DNA from: Chloroflexota bacterium
GTDB taxonomy: Bacteria; Chloroflexota; Dehalococcoidia; Dehalococcoidales; JAHJRU01
NCBI GenBank assembly: GCA_018830745.1
Contig: JAHJRU010000207.1
Span: forward strand, 1 to 19,891
DNA length: 19,891 bases
Reading direction: 5' to 3'
Part shown: positions 1 through 7,081 of the stretch, piece after piece
Numbering within the stretch: position 1 is the stretch's first letter
Layout: the number at the start of each line of letters is the position of its first letter
Program-made: the position numbers and the translations under genes
The notes under the pieces: model-generated
Told to the model about the DNA's origin: nothing
Seen by the model: only the letters and a program-made list of their open reading frames with translations
Database searches by the model: none

Positions 1-326
1 ACCCTGCCCAGGTTTATGCCGATATTGAGCCCCTCAGGCTTAAATACCGGCCGCAGAATACTGGTACTCCGTTGTACTATTTTAAAATGCTCCTCTAGCT
101 CATCGGCAGTTAGCTCTTCCAGACTGGCGGTATGGCGGTAGGGGACCACCAAAAGGTGGCCCGGATTATATGGATACGCATTCAGGATAACAAAGTTCTG
201 TTCTCCACGGTGCAGTATGTAGTTAGCAGCATCGTTATCCTCTTTCGGTTTATCGCAGAAAATGCATCCTTGCGGTTTCTCCATTTCGATGTATTTTATC
301 CGCCAGGGTGCCCAAATTCGCTTCAT
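1..326 (-). CDS. HIT-family nucleotide hydrolase/transferase, 3' end cut by window edge
   Basis: The visible 108 residues begin MKRIWAPWRIKYIE and carry a CxxC pair (C21, C24) followed by ILNAYPYNPGHLLVVPYRH, the classic N-terminal part of the HIT (histidine triad) fold of the diadenosine-tetraphosphate phosphorylase/hydrolase type. The catalytic HxHxH triad would lie just beyond the visible GINLGR segment, outside the window, so catalysis cannot be confirmed. The ATG at 326-324 is preceded by a good Shine-Dalgarno sequence (AAGGAG) and about 25 nt of leader from the promoter at 358-387. Known HIT proteins cleave or transfer nucleotidyl groups from dinucleoside polyphosphates or adenylated compounds; the exact substrate is unknown here. 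Confidence 0.9.
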   Translation of the reverse strand, partial: MKRIWAPWRIKYIEMEKPQGCIFCDKPKEDNDAANYILHRGEQNFVILNAYPYNPGHLLVVPYRHTASLEELTADELEEHFKIVQRSTSILRPVFKPEGLNIGINLGR

Positions 327-357
327 AGAGTTCTCCTTCTTCGGTGGTATCCATGCT

Positions 358-387
358 ATTTTAGTCGGATGAACCCCTGGTCGTCAA
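358..387 (-). promoter_or_regulatory. Predicted sigma70-type promoter of the HIT gene
   Basis: On the minus strand TTGACG (382-387) is followed after 18 nt by TAAAAT (358-363). The predicted transcript starts near 351, giving a leader of about 25 nt that includes the AAGGAG ribosome binding site. The call is motif-based only. Confidence 0.5.
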
Positions 388-401
388 AGGGACGGGCACA
401 T

Positions 402-431
402 TTGTAAAGAAACACCATTTTACTTTATAGT
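402..431 (+). promoter_or_regulatory. Predicted promoter of the MBL-fold gene, nearly leaderless
   Basis: TTGTAA (402-407) and TATAGT (426-431) are separated by 18 nt. The -10 box ends only 10 nt before the ATG at 442, so the mRNA would have almost no leader. There is no Shine-Dalgarno sequence here, which fits. The in-frame GTG at 430 overlaps the -10 box and would not be transcribed. Confidence 0.4.
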
Positions 432-441
432 GTTGATGGCT

Positions 442-1212
442 ATGGCAGAGACAATAACTTTTCTCGGTACCGGTGGAGCCAGGTTTGTGGTTATCAACCA
501 GTTTCTGGCTACCGGGGGTTTATGGCTCAGCCTGAATGGCACGGAGATACTCCTTGACCCTGGCCCGGGTTGTCTGGTTCATGCCATCAAAAGGAAGCTG
601 GTGGCCAAAAAGCTCAGCGCCATTATCGTGTCACACCGCCACCTGGACCATTCGGCGGATACCAACATCATGGTAGAGGCGATGACGCAGGGAGGCTTTT
701 ATCCCCGCGGCCGGCTTTTTGCGCCGGCTGATGCCCTGGAGACCGAGCCCATCATCTTTTCCTACCTCCGGGATTATCTTGACGGAGTCACCGTATTAAG
801 AGAGGGCGGTTCATATTCGATAGGTGATGTCTCCTTTGTTACCCCAATTAAGCACATACACGGAGTGGAAGTCTATGGGATGGTTTTCAATACCGGCCAG
901 CATACCTTCTCCTATATTCCCGACAGCCGCTATTTCGAGGGCTTGAGTCACAGCTACAGTGGGGAATTACTGATTATAAATGTGGTCAGGCTGGACGCCG
1001 ACCATCCCTGGGACCACCTGTCGGTGCCGAATGCCAGGGAAATCATTATGACAATCAAGCCCAAGGTAGCCATATTGACCCATTTTGGCATGAGTATGTG
1101 GAAGGCTAAGCCATGGGAAGTGGCTGAAGGACTTTCTCAGGAGACCGGAGTAAAAGTGCTGGCGGCTCGAGATGGTATGAAATTTGACCTGTCGCAACTG
1201 GACGAGAGCTGA
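442..1212 (+). CDS. MBL-fold metallo-hydrolase (ribonuclease Z-like)
   Basis: The protein (256 residues from this ATG) opens with ITFLGTGGAR, the usual first strand of the metallo-beta-lactamase fold, and has the metal-binding HRHLDH motif at residues 65-70. A later aspartate (YIPDSRYF) and the histidine in ILTHFGMS supply the remaining expected metal ligands. Families with this layout include RNase Z-like phosphodiesterases and related hydrolases; the sequence does not fix the substrate. In-frame GTG, TTG and ATG codons at 430, 433 and 436 are alternative starts. I prefer 442 because it matches the family N-terminus and the promoter seems to overlap 430. The gene is divergent from the HIT gene. 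A 7-bp inverted repeat (1207-1213/1225-1231) spans the stop codon but lacks a T-run. Confidence 0.85.
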   Translation: MAETITFLGTGGARFVVINQFLATGGLWLSLNGTEILLDPGPGCLVHAIKRKLVAKKLSAIIVSHRHLDHSADTNIMVEAMTQGGFYPRGRLFAPADALETEPIIFSYLRDYLDGVTVLREGGSYSIGDVSFVTPIKHIHGVEVYGMVFNTGQHTFSYIPDSRYFEGLSHSYSGELLIINVVRLDADHPWDHLSVPNAREIIMTIKPKVAILTHFGMSMWKAKPWEVAEGLSQETGVKVLAARDGMKFDLSQLDES

Positions 1213-1235
1213 GGCAGCGATAAACTCAGCTAAAC

Positions 1236-1267
1236 TTGCCTTAGTAAGCGAAATATGCTAATATAAT
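1236..1267 (+). promoter_or_regulatory. Possible promoter before the citrate-synthase-like gene
   Basis: TTGCCT (1236-1241) lies 17 nt before TAATAT (1259-1264), inside an AT-rich block that also contains a perfect TATAAT (1262-1267, but 20 nt from that -35). The predicted leader would be about 85 nt. The call is weak because the two elements do not both sit at their best spacing. Confidence 0.3.
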
Positions 1268-1355
1268 ATTTATAAATCCCCTTCAACCCTTCTGATGTTT
1301 TCTCAAGTATTTTAAGCCGTCAAGCTTATTCTTTGGTGGTGGGAGTAGAGATAAA

Positions 1356-2594
1356 ATGCCTAAGATTTATTTAATCGATGTCACCAATCGTGATGGTGTA
1401 CAGACAGCCAAGCTTGGCTTGTCCAAGCTGGAAAAGACCATGATTAATATGTATCTCAATGAGATGGGGGTCTTTCAGTCCGAGTTTGGTTTTCCCACTA
1501 CCCGCCATGAGTCCCGTTACCTGCAGGCGAATCTGGAACTGGCGGAGATGGGAGTTTTCCAGCCAATACATCTGGGGGGGTGGATAAGGGCTGTTATTGA
1601 TGACGTTAAAACGGCTTTTGTGCTGGTGCCGGGCCTGAAGCATCTCAACCTGTCTATTTCAACATCAGAGCAGATGATTAGTGGCAAGTTTAGAGGGAGG
1701 AAGAAGGGGCAGGACATCATCGATGATATGGCGGCGGCGGTAGATGCGGCGCGTAGTATGGGAGTGGAGAGCCTTGGAGTTAATGCCGAGGATGCTTCCA
1801 GGACGGACCTGAAATTTCTGATTAAATTTGCTCTGGCGGCTAAGGAGCATGGGGCAGACCGACTAAGGTACTGCGATACCCTGGGCTACGATAATCCGTT
1901 TACCATTTATGAGGCTACCAGGAAACTGGCTAAAAAAACCGGCATACCGATAGAGGTGCATTGCCACGGCGACCTGGGGATGGCGGTAGCCAATTCCCTG
2001 GCTGGAGCCAAGGGGGCGGTAGATGGCGGACAGGACGCCTATATCAATACCACCATTAACGGGATTGGGGAAAGGGCCGGGAACGCCGACCTCTTGGCAG
2101 TCGTCCTGGCGCTGACCAAGTCCAAGGGTTTCGCCGACAAATACGAGCTGGGGAATCCTATTGATTTATCTGTAGCCTGGAAGATAGCCAAGTTTGCCAG
2201 CTATGCCTTTGGGGTGCCCATTCCGCTTAATCAGCCCGGGGTGGGCGCCAATGCCTTTGCTCACGCCTCCGGCATTCACGCCGACGGTGTCTTGAAAGAC
2301 CCGGAGAACTATGAGCTATACAGCTATGAAGAGTTGGGGCGCGGCGAACCGGTTTATGTAGAAACCGGGAGGGAGATTATTGCCGGGCAGTATAGCGGGA
2401 TATCTGGGTTCAGCCACGTGATGGGCGAATTGGAGGTGTCCTTTGCTGATGAAGAGGAAGCCAGGGAGATTCTGGAACTGGTCAGATATGCTAACGTTGC
2501 CTCGCATAGGCCCCTGGTGGAGGAAGAATTACTCTTCATTGCCAAATACCCCAAAATTGTTAGGAAACTGTTAACCATGACTCCGCTGGAATAG
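1356..2594 (+). CDS. Re-type citrate synthase / homocitrate synthase-like (HMGL-family) enzyme
   Basis: This 412-residue protein has a DRE-TIM barrel: TNRDGVQT at 10-17 holds the catalytic Arg-Asp pair, VHCHGDLGMAVANSLAGA (201 on) supplies the metal-binding HxH, NGIGERAGNAD follows at 235-245, and ASGIHADGVLKDPE at 304-317 is the C-terminal signature of isopropylmalate/homocitrate synthases. These enzymes condense acetyl-CoA with a 2-oxo acid. In Dehalococcoides and some clostridia a member of this family is the (Re)-citrate synthase that replaces the normal enzyme. The NRDGVQT start and absence of any leu or nif genes here favour that role, but homocitrate or another alkylmalate product cannot be excluded. 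A GGGAG sequence about 11 nt before the ATG may be the ribosome binding site. Confidence 0.75.
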   Translation: MPKIYLIDVTNRDGVQTAKLGLSKLEKTMINMYLNEMGVFQSEFGFPTTRHESRYLQANLELAEMGVFQPIHLGGWIRAVIDDVKTAFVLVPGLKHLNLSISTSEQMISGKFRGRKKGQDIIDDMAAAVDAARSMGVESLGVNAEDASRTDLKFLIKFALAAKEHGADRLRYCDTLGYDNPFTIYEATRKLAKKTGIPIEVHCHGDLGMAVANSLAGAKGAVDGGQDAYINTTINGIGERAGNADLLAVVLALTKSKGFADKYELGNPIDLSVAWKIAKFASYAFGVPIPLNQPGVGANAFAHASGIHADGVLKDPENYELYSYEELGRGEPVYVETGREIIAGQYSGISGFSHVMGELEVSFADEEEAREILELVRYANVASHRPLVEEELLFIAKYPKIVRKLLTMTPLE

Positions 2595-2600
2595 AGTGCT

Positions 2601-3056
2601 ATGGCTGATGAACGACCGGACATGACATTGAAAGCCATTGGCTTCGTCAGGAACGAAATCAAGAGACCGATGCGAGAGGGATGGGAGAAGGTTGTTTCCG
2701 AGATTGTGGTTGAGAATAACCTGACCGATGCCCTGGATGACCTGGAGGAGTTCTCTCATATCACGGTTATCTTCTGGATGCACCTGGTTGATACTTCCGT
2801 CCAGTTACCGCACAAGGTGCACCCTATGGGTAGGGGGGAGTTGCCCCTGGTAGGCTTATTCGCCACCCGCTCACCCCACAGGCCGAATCCTCTGGGGGAA
2901 ACGACGGTACGTTTGCTGAAGCGCCGGGCAAATGTACTGACGGTGGAGGGACTGGATGCCGTTGACGGGACACCGGTGATTGATATCAAGCCTTACCTCC
3001 AGAGATATGATTCTACAACCAATCCCAGAGTAGCTCCGTGGGTGACCAACCAATAG
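2601..3056 (+). CDS. trmO: tRNA (N6-threonylcarbamoyladenosine37-N6)-methyltransferase TrmO
   Basis: The 151-residue product is a TrmO (TsaA/YaeB) family protein. The N-terminal AIGFVRNEI and the highly diagnostic FATRSPHRPNPLG segment (87-99), followed by VDGTPVIDIKPYL (121-133), match the SAM-binding beta-barrel family that methylates t6A at position 37 of ANN-decoding tRNAs. It is single-domain and of the short bacterial length. Only 6 nt separate it from the upstream synthase, and its end abuts the next gene, so the three are probably co-transcribed. The ATG at 2622 (MTLKAIGF) is an alternative start that looks closer to the family's usual N-terminus. Confidence 0.9.
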   Translation: MADERPDMTLKAIGFVRNEIKRPMREGWEKVVSEIVVENNLTDALDDLEEFSHITVIFWMHLVDTSVQLPHKVHPMGRGELPLVGLFATRSPHRPNPLGETTVRLLKRRANVLTVEGLDAVDGTPVIDIKPYLQRYDSTTNPRVAPWVTNQ

Positions 3057-3061
3057 GGCAG

Positions 3062-3727
3062 ATGCTGCTTGAAATTTATAAACGGCTTATGGCTCACTAT
3101 GGTCCCCAGCACTGGTGGCCCGCCGATGAGCCCTTTGAGGTGATGGTCGGCGCAATCCTTACTCAGTCAGCCGCCTGGGGCAATGTCGAGAAGGCTATTG
3201 CCAATCTGAAAGCTGCCGGGGCGCTATCACCGGAAGGGATACGCCGCTTACCTCCGGTTGAACTGGCGGAAATCATCCGTCCCAGCGGTTACTTTAACGC
3301 CAAAGCAGGCAAACTTCAGTCTCTGTCTAGCTGGCTGGGCGATAAATATAGTGATGACCTGGGACGGCTGTTTGCCAGCGATATTGGCCCTCTCCGTGAG
3401 CAGCTTCTTTCTGTCCATGGCATCGGTCCGGAGACCGCCGATTCCATCATCCTGTACGCGGCTGACAAGCCCATCTTCGTTATTGATGCCTATACCCGTC
3501 GTATAATGGGCCGAGTTGGACTGTCACCAGCAGATGGCAGCTACGGCGCTTATCAATCGCTTTTTATGGATAACCTGCCTGCCGATGTGCGGCTATTCAA
3601 TGAATACCATGCGCTGCTGGTCTGCCTGGCCAAGAATGTGTGCCGCCGGCAGCCCCTTTGCTGGCAGTGCTGCCTCAGAGAGATATGCTCTCGTATTGGG
3701 CTTGACGTCGGCCATAATGCCAGTTAA
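3062..3727 (+). CDS. HhH-GPD DNA glycosylase, MagIII/endonuclease III-like
   Basis: This base-excision repair glycosylase has an alpha-helical HhH-GPD fold: VGAILTQSAAW near the N-terminus, the helix-hairpin-helix LLSVHGIGPETADSIIL, and the catalytic aspartate in FVIDAYTRR (D142 from this start). Four cysteines (194, 200, 203, 209; spacing C-x5-C-x2-C-x5-C) suggest a [4Fe-4S] cluster, one residue tighter than endonuclease III. Where endonuclease III has its Schiff-base lysine in the hairpin (GxGxKTA), this protein has Glu (GIGPETA). That resembles monofunctional 3-methyladenine glycosylase MagIII, so it should remove bases without lyase activity. A GTG at 3038, overlapping trmO by 19 nt, is an alternative start; the ATG at 3062 gives the family's usual LLEIYKRLMAHYGPQ beginning. 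Confidence 0.87.
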   Translation: MLLEIYKRLMAHYGPQHWWPADEPFEVMVGAILTQSAAWGNVEKAIANLKAAGALSPEGIRRLPPVELAEIIRPSGYFNAKAGKLQSLSSWLGDKYSDDLGRLFASDIGPLREQLLSVHGIGPETADSIILYAADKPIFVIDAYTRRIMGRVGLSPADGSYGAYQSLFMDNLPADVRLFNEYHALLVCLAKNVCRRQPLCWQCCLREICSRIGLDVGHNAS

Positions 3728-3775
3728 TATTGGCTCGGTGGGATGACAACTAACTGGAAAACAGGGGGGATTACT

Positions 3776-4555
3776 ATGGAAATGCAAGATTTTGATGACC
3801 TGGCTCGCCAGGTGGCTGACCTTATTCTGAGTTCTAAGCGGATAGTGGTCTTTACCGGGGCTGGTGTCAGCACGGAGTCGGGAATTCCTGATTTTCGTAG
3901 CTCCGGAGGAATCTGGAGTCGTTTTGACCCGGACGACTTCACCTATCAGAAGTTTGTCAGTGACGTTGACGCCAGGAGAAAACACTGGCAGCTTTTGGGC
4001 GAGGGGAGTTTGACCACCGATGCCAAGCCTAATCCTGCTCACTTCGCTATTGCCGAACTGGATAGAATGGGCATGCTGGATTGTGTCATAACTCAGAATG
4101 TGGACAATCTCCATCAAAAGGCGGGGCTTGCCGATGAGAAGGTGTTTGAACTTCACGGCAATCTGCTGTGGGCGGAATGCCTGAGCTGTGGTCAGCGTTA
4201 TCCATTCGACCAGATGGTGGTCAGGCTGGGGCAGGGTGAGGAGATTCCTGACTGCGAGTCATGCCATGGTATCCTGAAACCGGCGGCTGTTTTCTTTGGC
4301 GAAGCCCTGCCGACTGACGTGCTCATGGAAGCCACCCGCCGGGCGCAGAGTTCGGACCTTTGTATTGTTATCGGGTCCACTCTGGTGGTTTACCCCGCCG
4401 CCTATATGCCGCAATATGCCGTTAGCAGCGGTGCCAAGCTGGTTATTATAAACCTCAGCTCCACCCCGATGGACGGGGACGCCGATGTTCTTATCAGGGC
4501 TAAGGCTGGCGATGCTATGGCCAAGGTCATGGAGCTGGTAAGGGGAGCGAGATAG
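3776..4555 (+). CDS. cobB: Sir2-family NAD-dependent protein deacylase
   Basis: The 259-residue protein is a complete sirtuin: FTGAGVSTESGIPDFRS (26-42) binds NAD, TQNVDNLH (106-113) precedes the catalytic histidine H127 in FELHGN, and two cysteine pairs (C135/C138, C160/C163) form the structural zinc site. IGSTLVVYP and INLSSTP complete the Rossmann part. The Tyr-x-x-Arg pair that gives E. coli CobB and SIRT5 a taste for succinyl groups is not obvious (the region reads DARRKHWQ), so simple deacetylation or deacylation is likelier. The ATG at 3776 has a G-rich ribosome binding site (AGGGGGGA) 5 nt upstream, so I prefer it to 3743. A plausible role is control of acyl-CoA enzymes by lysine deacylation, but that is inference. 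Confidence 0.93.
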   Translation: MEMQDFDDLARQVADLILSSKRIVVFTGAGVSTESGIPDFRSSGGIWSRFDPDDFTYQKFVSDVDARRKHWQLLGEGSLTTDAKPNPAHFAIAELDRMGMLDCVITQNVDNLHQKAGLADEKVFELHGNLLWAECLSCGQRYPFDQMVVRLGQGEEIPDCESCHGILKPAAVFFGEALPTDVLMEATRRAQSSDLCIVIGSTLVVYPAAYMPQYAVSSGAKLVIINLSSTPMDGDADVLIRAKAGDAMAKVMELVRGAR

Positions 4556-4623
4556 CCGGTTTGCCGAAAAGACTTAAAAGCAGGTTCTCAACAGTACGAA
4601 GCACTGGCTGAATAGTCGGTAAA

Positions 4624-5091
4624 TCAGTCTGTATTCTCCGCCTGTTCCAGGCTTCGCAACCAGCCGACTTCATCTTTCTTCACATCCAGAATTAAAAAGG
4701 TCTCGCTTCTTCTTATACCCGGTATCTTGGCCAGATAATCCTTCACAAACCACGTGAGCTCGCCCGATGAGCGGAACGACGTGCCGATGAAAATATCGTG
4801 GTTGCCGGTGCAGAGAGATACGTAGCGCACGTTGGGACAAATAGCCAGGGATTCGGATACTTCATCAATGCTGCCCAAATCTACTTCCAGGGCAAGGATA
4901 GCCATAATATTATAACCAAGCTTGGCCGGGTTTACTATGGCGCTGAAGGTGATGACACCGTCATCTTCCAGGCGTTGAATGCGGCGCCGAATAGTAGTCT
5001 CGCTGACATTCAGTTTACGCGCCAATTCGGCACTGTTCTGTCTGGAGTCCTGGGTTAATTCAGCCATAATGCGATGATCTAATTCGTCCAT
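4624..5091 (-). CDS. Lrp/AsnC-family transcriptional regulator
   Basis: The 155-residue protein has an N-terminal winged helix-turn-helix (about residues 5-50, with DSRQNSAELARKLNVSETTI and RRRIQRLEDDGVI) and a C-terminal RAM ligand-binding domain (about 60-145). Proteins of this family form dimers or octamers that sense amino acids. It is transcribed away from the acyl-CoA mutase operon, so regulation of that operon by an amino acid such as valine is a natural hypothesis. A GTG at 5100 is in frame, but the predicted -10 box (5102-5107) is immediately next to it; the ATG at 5091 is the more likely start on a nearly leaderless message, with no Shine-Dalgarno sequence. It converges with the sirtuin gene, with 68 nt between them and no clear terminator. 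Confidence 0.92.
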   Translation of the reverse strand: MDELDHRIMAELTQDSRQNSAELARKLNVSETTIRRRIQRLEDDGVITFSAIVNPAKLGYNIMAILALEVDLGSIDEVSESLAICPNVRYVSLCTGNHDIFIGTSFRSSGELTWFVKDYLAKIPGIRRSETFLILDVKKDEVGWLRSLEQAENTD

Positions 5092-5101
5092 GGCAGACAC
5101 C

Positions 5102-5130
5102 AGTATGGCACCAGGCGCTTAAAGTGTCAA
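5102..5130 (-). promoter_or_regulatory. Predicted promoter of the Lrp-family gene (leaderless)
   Basis: On the minus strand a perfect TTGACA (5125-5130) is followed after 17 nt by CATACT (5102-5107). The -10 box ends 10 nt before the ATG at 5091, so transcription should begin within a few bases of the start codon. Any Lrp autoregulation would need to act here, but I see no clear operator overlapping it. Confidence 0.6.
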
Positions 5131-5326
5131 ACTATCTGGCTGGCGAAGCGCAGCCCGGTCATTTCCACGGTAACAGGTCACGTCAAAAACCTTCAAATAC
5201 TCACCGACCGTTGCTTTAAAGCTTATTTTGGCACCCGATGGTTGGTTACCGGCATAAATAGGGCAGAAGTGTGTAAAACGAACGCTGTTGGCATACATCA
5301 CGCCTCTTTCCGCCGAGTTTCACCCC

Positions 5327-5355
5327 TTGACCATACCGGCAAATCAGTAAATAAT
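5327..5355 (+). promoter_or_regulatory. Predicted promoter of the acyl-CoA mutase operon
   Basis: TTGACC (5327-5332) and AATAAT (5350-5355) are 17 nt apart. The predicted start near 5362 gives a leader of about 49 nt ending in a strong ribosome binding site, GAGGAGGAGGA. The -10 box is imperfect, which would suit an activated or repressed promoter. Confidence 0.45.
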
Positions 5356-5410
5356 TTAATTAGAGTTCACCAAAGCCCAGGTCTAATGAAGCATATTGAG
5401 GAGGAGGACA

Positions 5411-7048
5411 GTGAAAGGAACCTATGAGCAGCCGGGGCAAGCCACTGGAGGCAAAGAGGAGTCAAAACGCTTCTCCACCGTTTCTGACTTAGAGATTAAA
5501 AGTCTCTATACCCCTGAGGATATCAAGGATTCGGATTATGAGGCTGACATCGGCCATCCCGGCAGTTACCCCTTTACCCGTGGTTGCCAGCCTGATATGT
5601 ACCGGGGAAGACTATGGACTTTTCGCATGTTCTCCGGCTTTGGCAGTGCTGAAGACACCAATAAAAGGTATCATAAACTTCTGGATGAAGGTGAAACCGG
5701 CTTGAGTGTCGCTTTCGATTTTCCCACACTGATGGGTTATGACAGTGATTCTCCCAGAGCCCATGCCGAGATTGGCAAATGCGGGGTGGCTATTGACACC
5801 CTGTTTGATTACGGGGTGTTGTTCAATAAAATTCCACTGGACAAGGTGACTACGTCTCAGACAATCAATCCGCCGGCCAGCATCACCTGGGCGATGCATC
5901 TGGCATTGGCCGATAAGCAGGGAGTACCCTGGGATAAAATTGGCGGTACTATCCAGAATGACATGCTTAAGGAGTTTGTGGCGCAGAAGACTTTCATGCT
6001 TCCCCTGGAGCCCTCGATTAAGATTGTCAGTGATACCATCGAGTTCGGCACGCAGTATGTTCCACGCTGGAACACGGTGAGCATCAGTGGCTATCATATA
6101 AGGGAGGCGGGTTCTACTGCGGTTCAGGAGCTAGCCTTTACTTTAGCCGACGGTATTGCCTATGTGCAGGACGTTATTGAACGCAAAAAGATGGACGTTG
6201 ATGCCTTTGCCCCCAGGCTTTCCTTCTTTTTCGACTCCCATATAGACTTCTTTGAGGAGATAGCCAAAGTGAGGGCGGCTCGCCGAATATGGGCCAGGGT
6301 AATGAAGGAGCGGTTTAAAGCCAGGGACCCCCGTTCCTGGTGGATGCGTTTTCATAGCCAGACGGCGGGTTGTTCCCTTACCGCCCAGCAGCCGTTGAAT
6401 AACATTGTCCGGGTGGCTGTTCAGGCTCTGGCAATGACTCTGGGGGGAACGCAGTCCTTACATACCGATTCCTTTGACGAGACCTTGGCTTTGCCCTCCG
6501 ACCAGGCGGTCACGGTTGCCCTGCGCACTCAGCAGATTATTGCCGATGAGACCGGCATAATTAACACCATCGACCCACTGGCCGGCTCTTATTTTGTGGA
6601 GGCTTTAACCAACGAGATGGAGGAGAAAGCCTTGGAGTATATTGAGAAAATAGATAAAATGGGAGGTATGCTGGCGGCTATTGAGCAGGGATTTCCTCAG
6701 ATGGAGATTTCCGAGGCAGCTTACAATTACCAGAAGCAGGTGGACCGGGGCGATAAAGTGCTGGTGGGGGTGAATAAATATATATCAGAAGAAGAAACCC
6801 CCATTGAGACGCTGAAGATAGATGAAAAGCTGGAAGAGAAACAGATTAAGTGTGTCCAGGAGGTTAGAAGGACGAGGGACAACCGCACGGTAGCTCGTAC
6901 CCTTAATGAACTGCGACAGGCATGTAAGGATGACAAGAACGTAATGCCCTACGTGATTGAGGCGGTCAGGGCTTATGCTACCGAGCAGGAAATCTGTGAT
7001 GTATATCGCGAAGTTTACGGGGAATACCGGGACCCTGGCTTCTATTAA
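5411..7048 (+). CDS. B12-dependent acyl-CoA mutase large subunit, isobutyryl-CoA mutase-like
   Basis: The 545-residue protein is the catalytic TIM-barrel subunit of the methylmalonyl-CoA mutase family without the B12 domain, which is the next gene. Conserved catalytic features are present: SISGYH with the essential histidine (H229), FAPRLSFFF, and FHSQTAG. Key specificity positions differ from true methylmalonyl-CoA mutase. Tyr89 of the Propionibacterium enzyme is Phe (RMFSGF, F74), and Arg207, which holds the substrate carboxylate, is Gln (FVAQKTF, Q192). Isobutyryl-CoA mutase has Phe and Gln at these places, while 2-hydroxyisobutyryl-CoA mutase has Ile and an extra Asp (here Ala, in SVAFD). 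It therefore probably rearranges an uncharged acyl group such as isobutyryl/butyryl-CoA. The GTG start follows a GAGGAGGAG ribosome binding site; the TTG at 5396 lies before it. Most pipelines would label this methylmalonyl-CoA mutase. Confidence 0.9.
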   Translation: MKGTYEQPGQATGGKEESKRFSTVSDLEIKSLYTPEDIKDSDYEADIGHPGSYPFTRGCQPDMYRGRLWTFRMFSGFGSAEDTNKRYHKLLDEGETGLSVAFDFPTLMGYDSDSPRAHAEIGKCGVAIDTLFDYGVLFNKIPLDKVTTSQTINPPASITWAMHLALADKQGVPWDKIGGTIQNDMLKEFVAQKTFMLPLEPSIKIVSDTIEFGTQYVPRWNTVSISGYHIREAGSTAVQELAFTLADGIAYVQDVIERKKMDVDAFAPRLSFFFDSHIDFFEEIAKVRAARRIWARVMKERFKARDPRSWWMRFHSQTAGCSLTAQQPLNNIVRVAVQALAMTLGGTQSLHTDSFDETLALPSDQAVTVALRTQQIIADETGIINTIDPLAGSYFVEALTNEMEEKALEYIEKIDKMGGMLAAIEQGFPQMEISEAAYNYQKQVDRGDKVLVGVNKYISEEETPIETLKIDEKLEEKQIKCVQEVRRTRDNRTVARTLNELRQACKDDKNVMPYVIEAVRAYATEQEICDVYREVYGEYRDPGFY

Positions 7049-7081
7049 ATCCGATAGTATATATTGTGTTGGTGAGGTAGA

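Larger units (their letters stand above)
5101..5410. other. Divergent intergenic region between lrp and the mutase operon
   Basis: This 310-base stretch holds two outward promoters (5102-5130 minus, 5327-5355 plus) and a perfect 10-bp palindrome, GCTTTAAAGC, at 5213-5222, which could belong to a regulator site. I see no RNA gene and nothing resembling a cobalamin riboswitch. A 60-codon minus-strand ORF (5119-5301) starts after a plausible AGAGG, but I do not recognise its product, and its 3' end covers the lrp -35 box, so I do not call it a gene. Confidence 0.5.

Noticed and set aside
132..407. 91-codon plus-strand ORF at the left edge
   Set aside because: It is antisense to the HIT-family gene, whose product is clearly recognisable in the opposite direction.
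1207..1231. Hairpin AGCTGAG/CTCAGCT spanning the MBL gene stop codon
   Set aside because: The stem is perfect over 7 bp but there is no T-run after it, so it is not a clear intrinsic terminator.
5119..5301. 60-codon minus-strand ORF upstream of lrp with a possible AGAGG ribosome binding site
   Set aside because: No recognisable domain, and its 3' end covers the -35 box of the lrp promoter. Conservation in relatives would be needed to revive it.
5101..5410. Possible cobalamin riboswitch before the B12-dependent operon
   Set aside because: The predicted leader is only about 49 nt and no B12-box-like conserved segment is visible.
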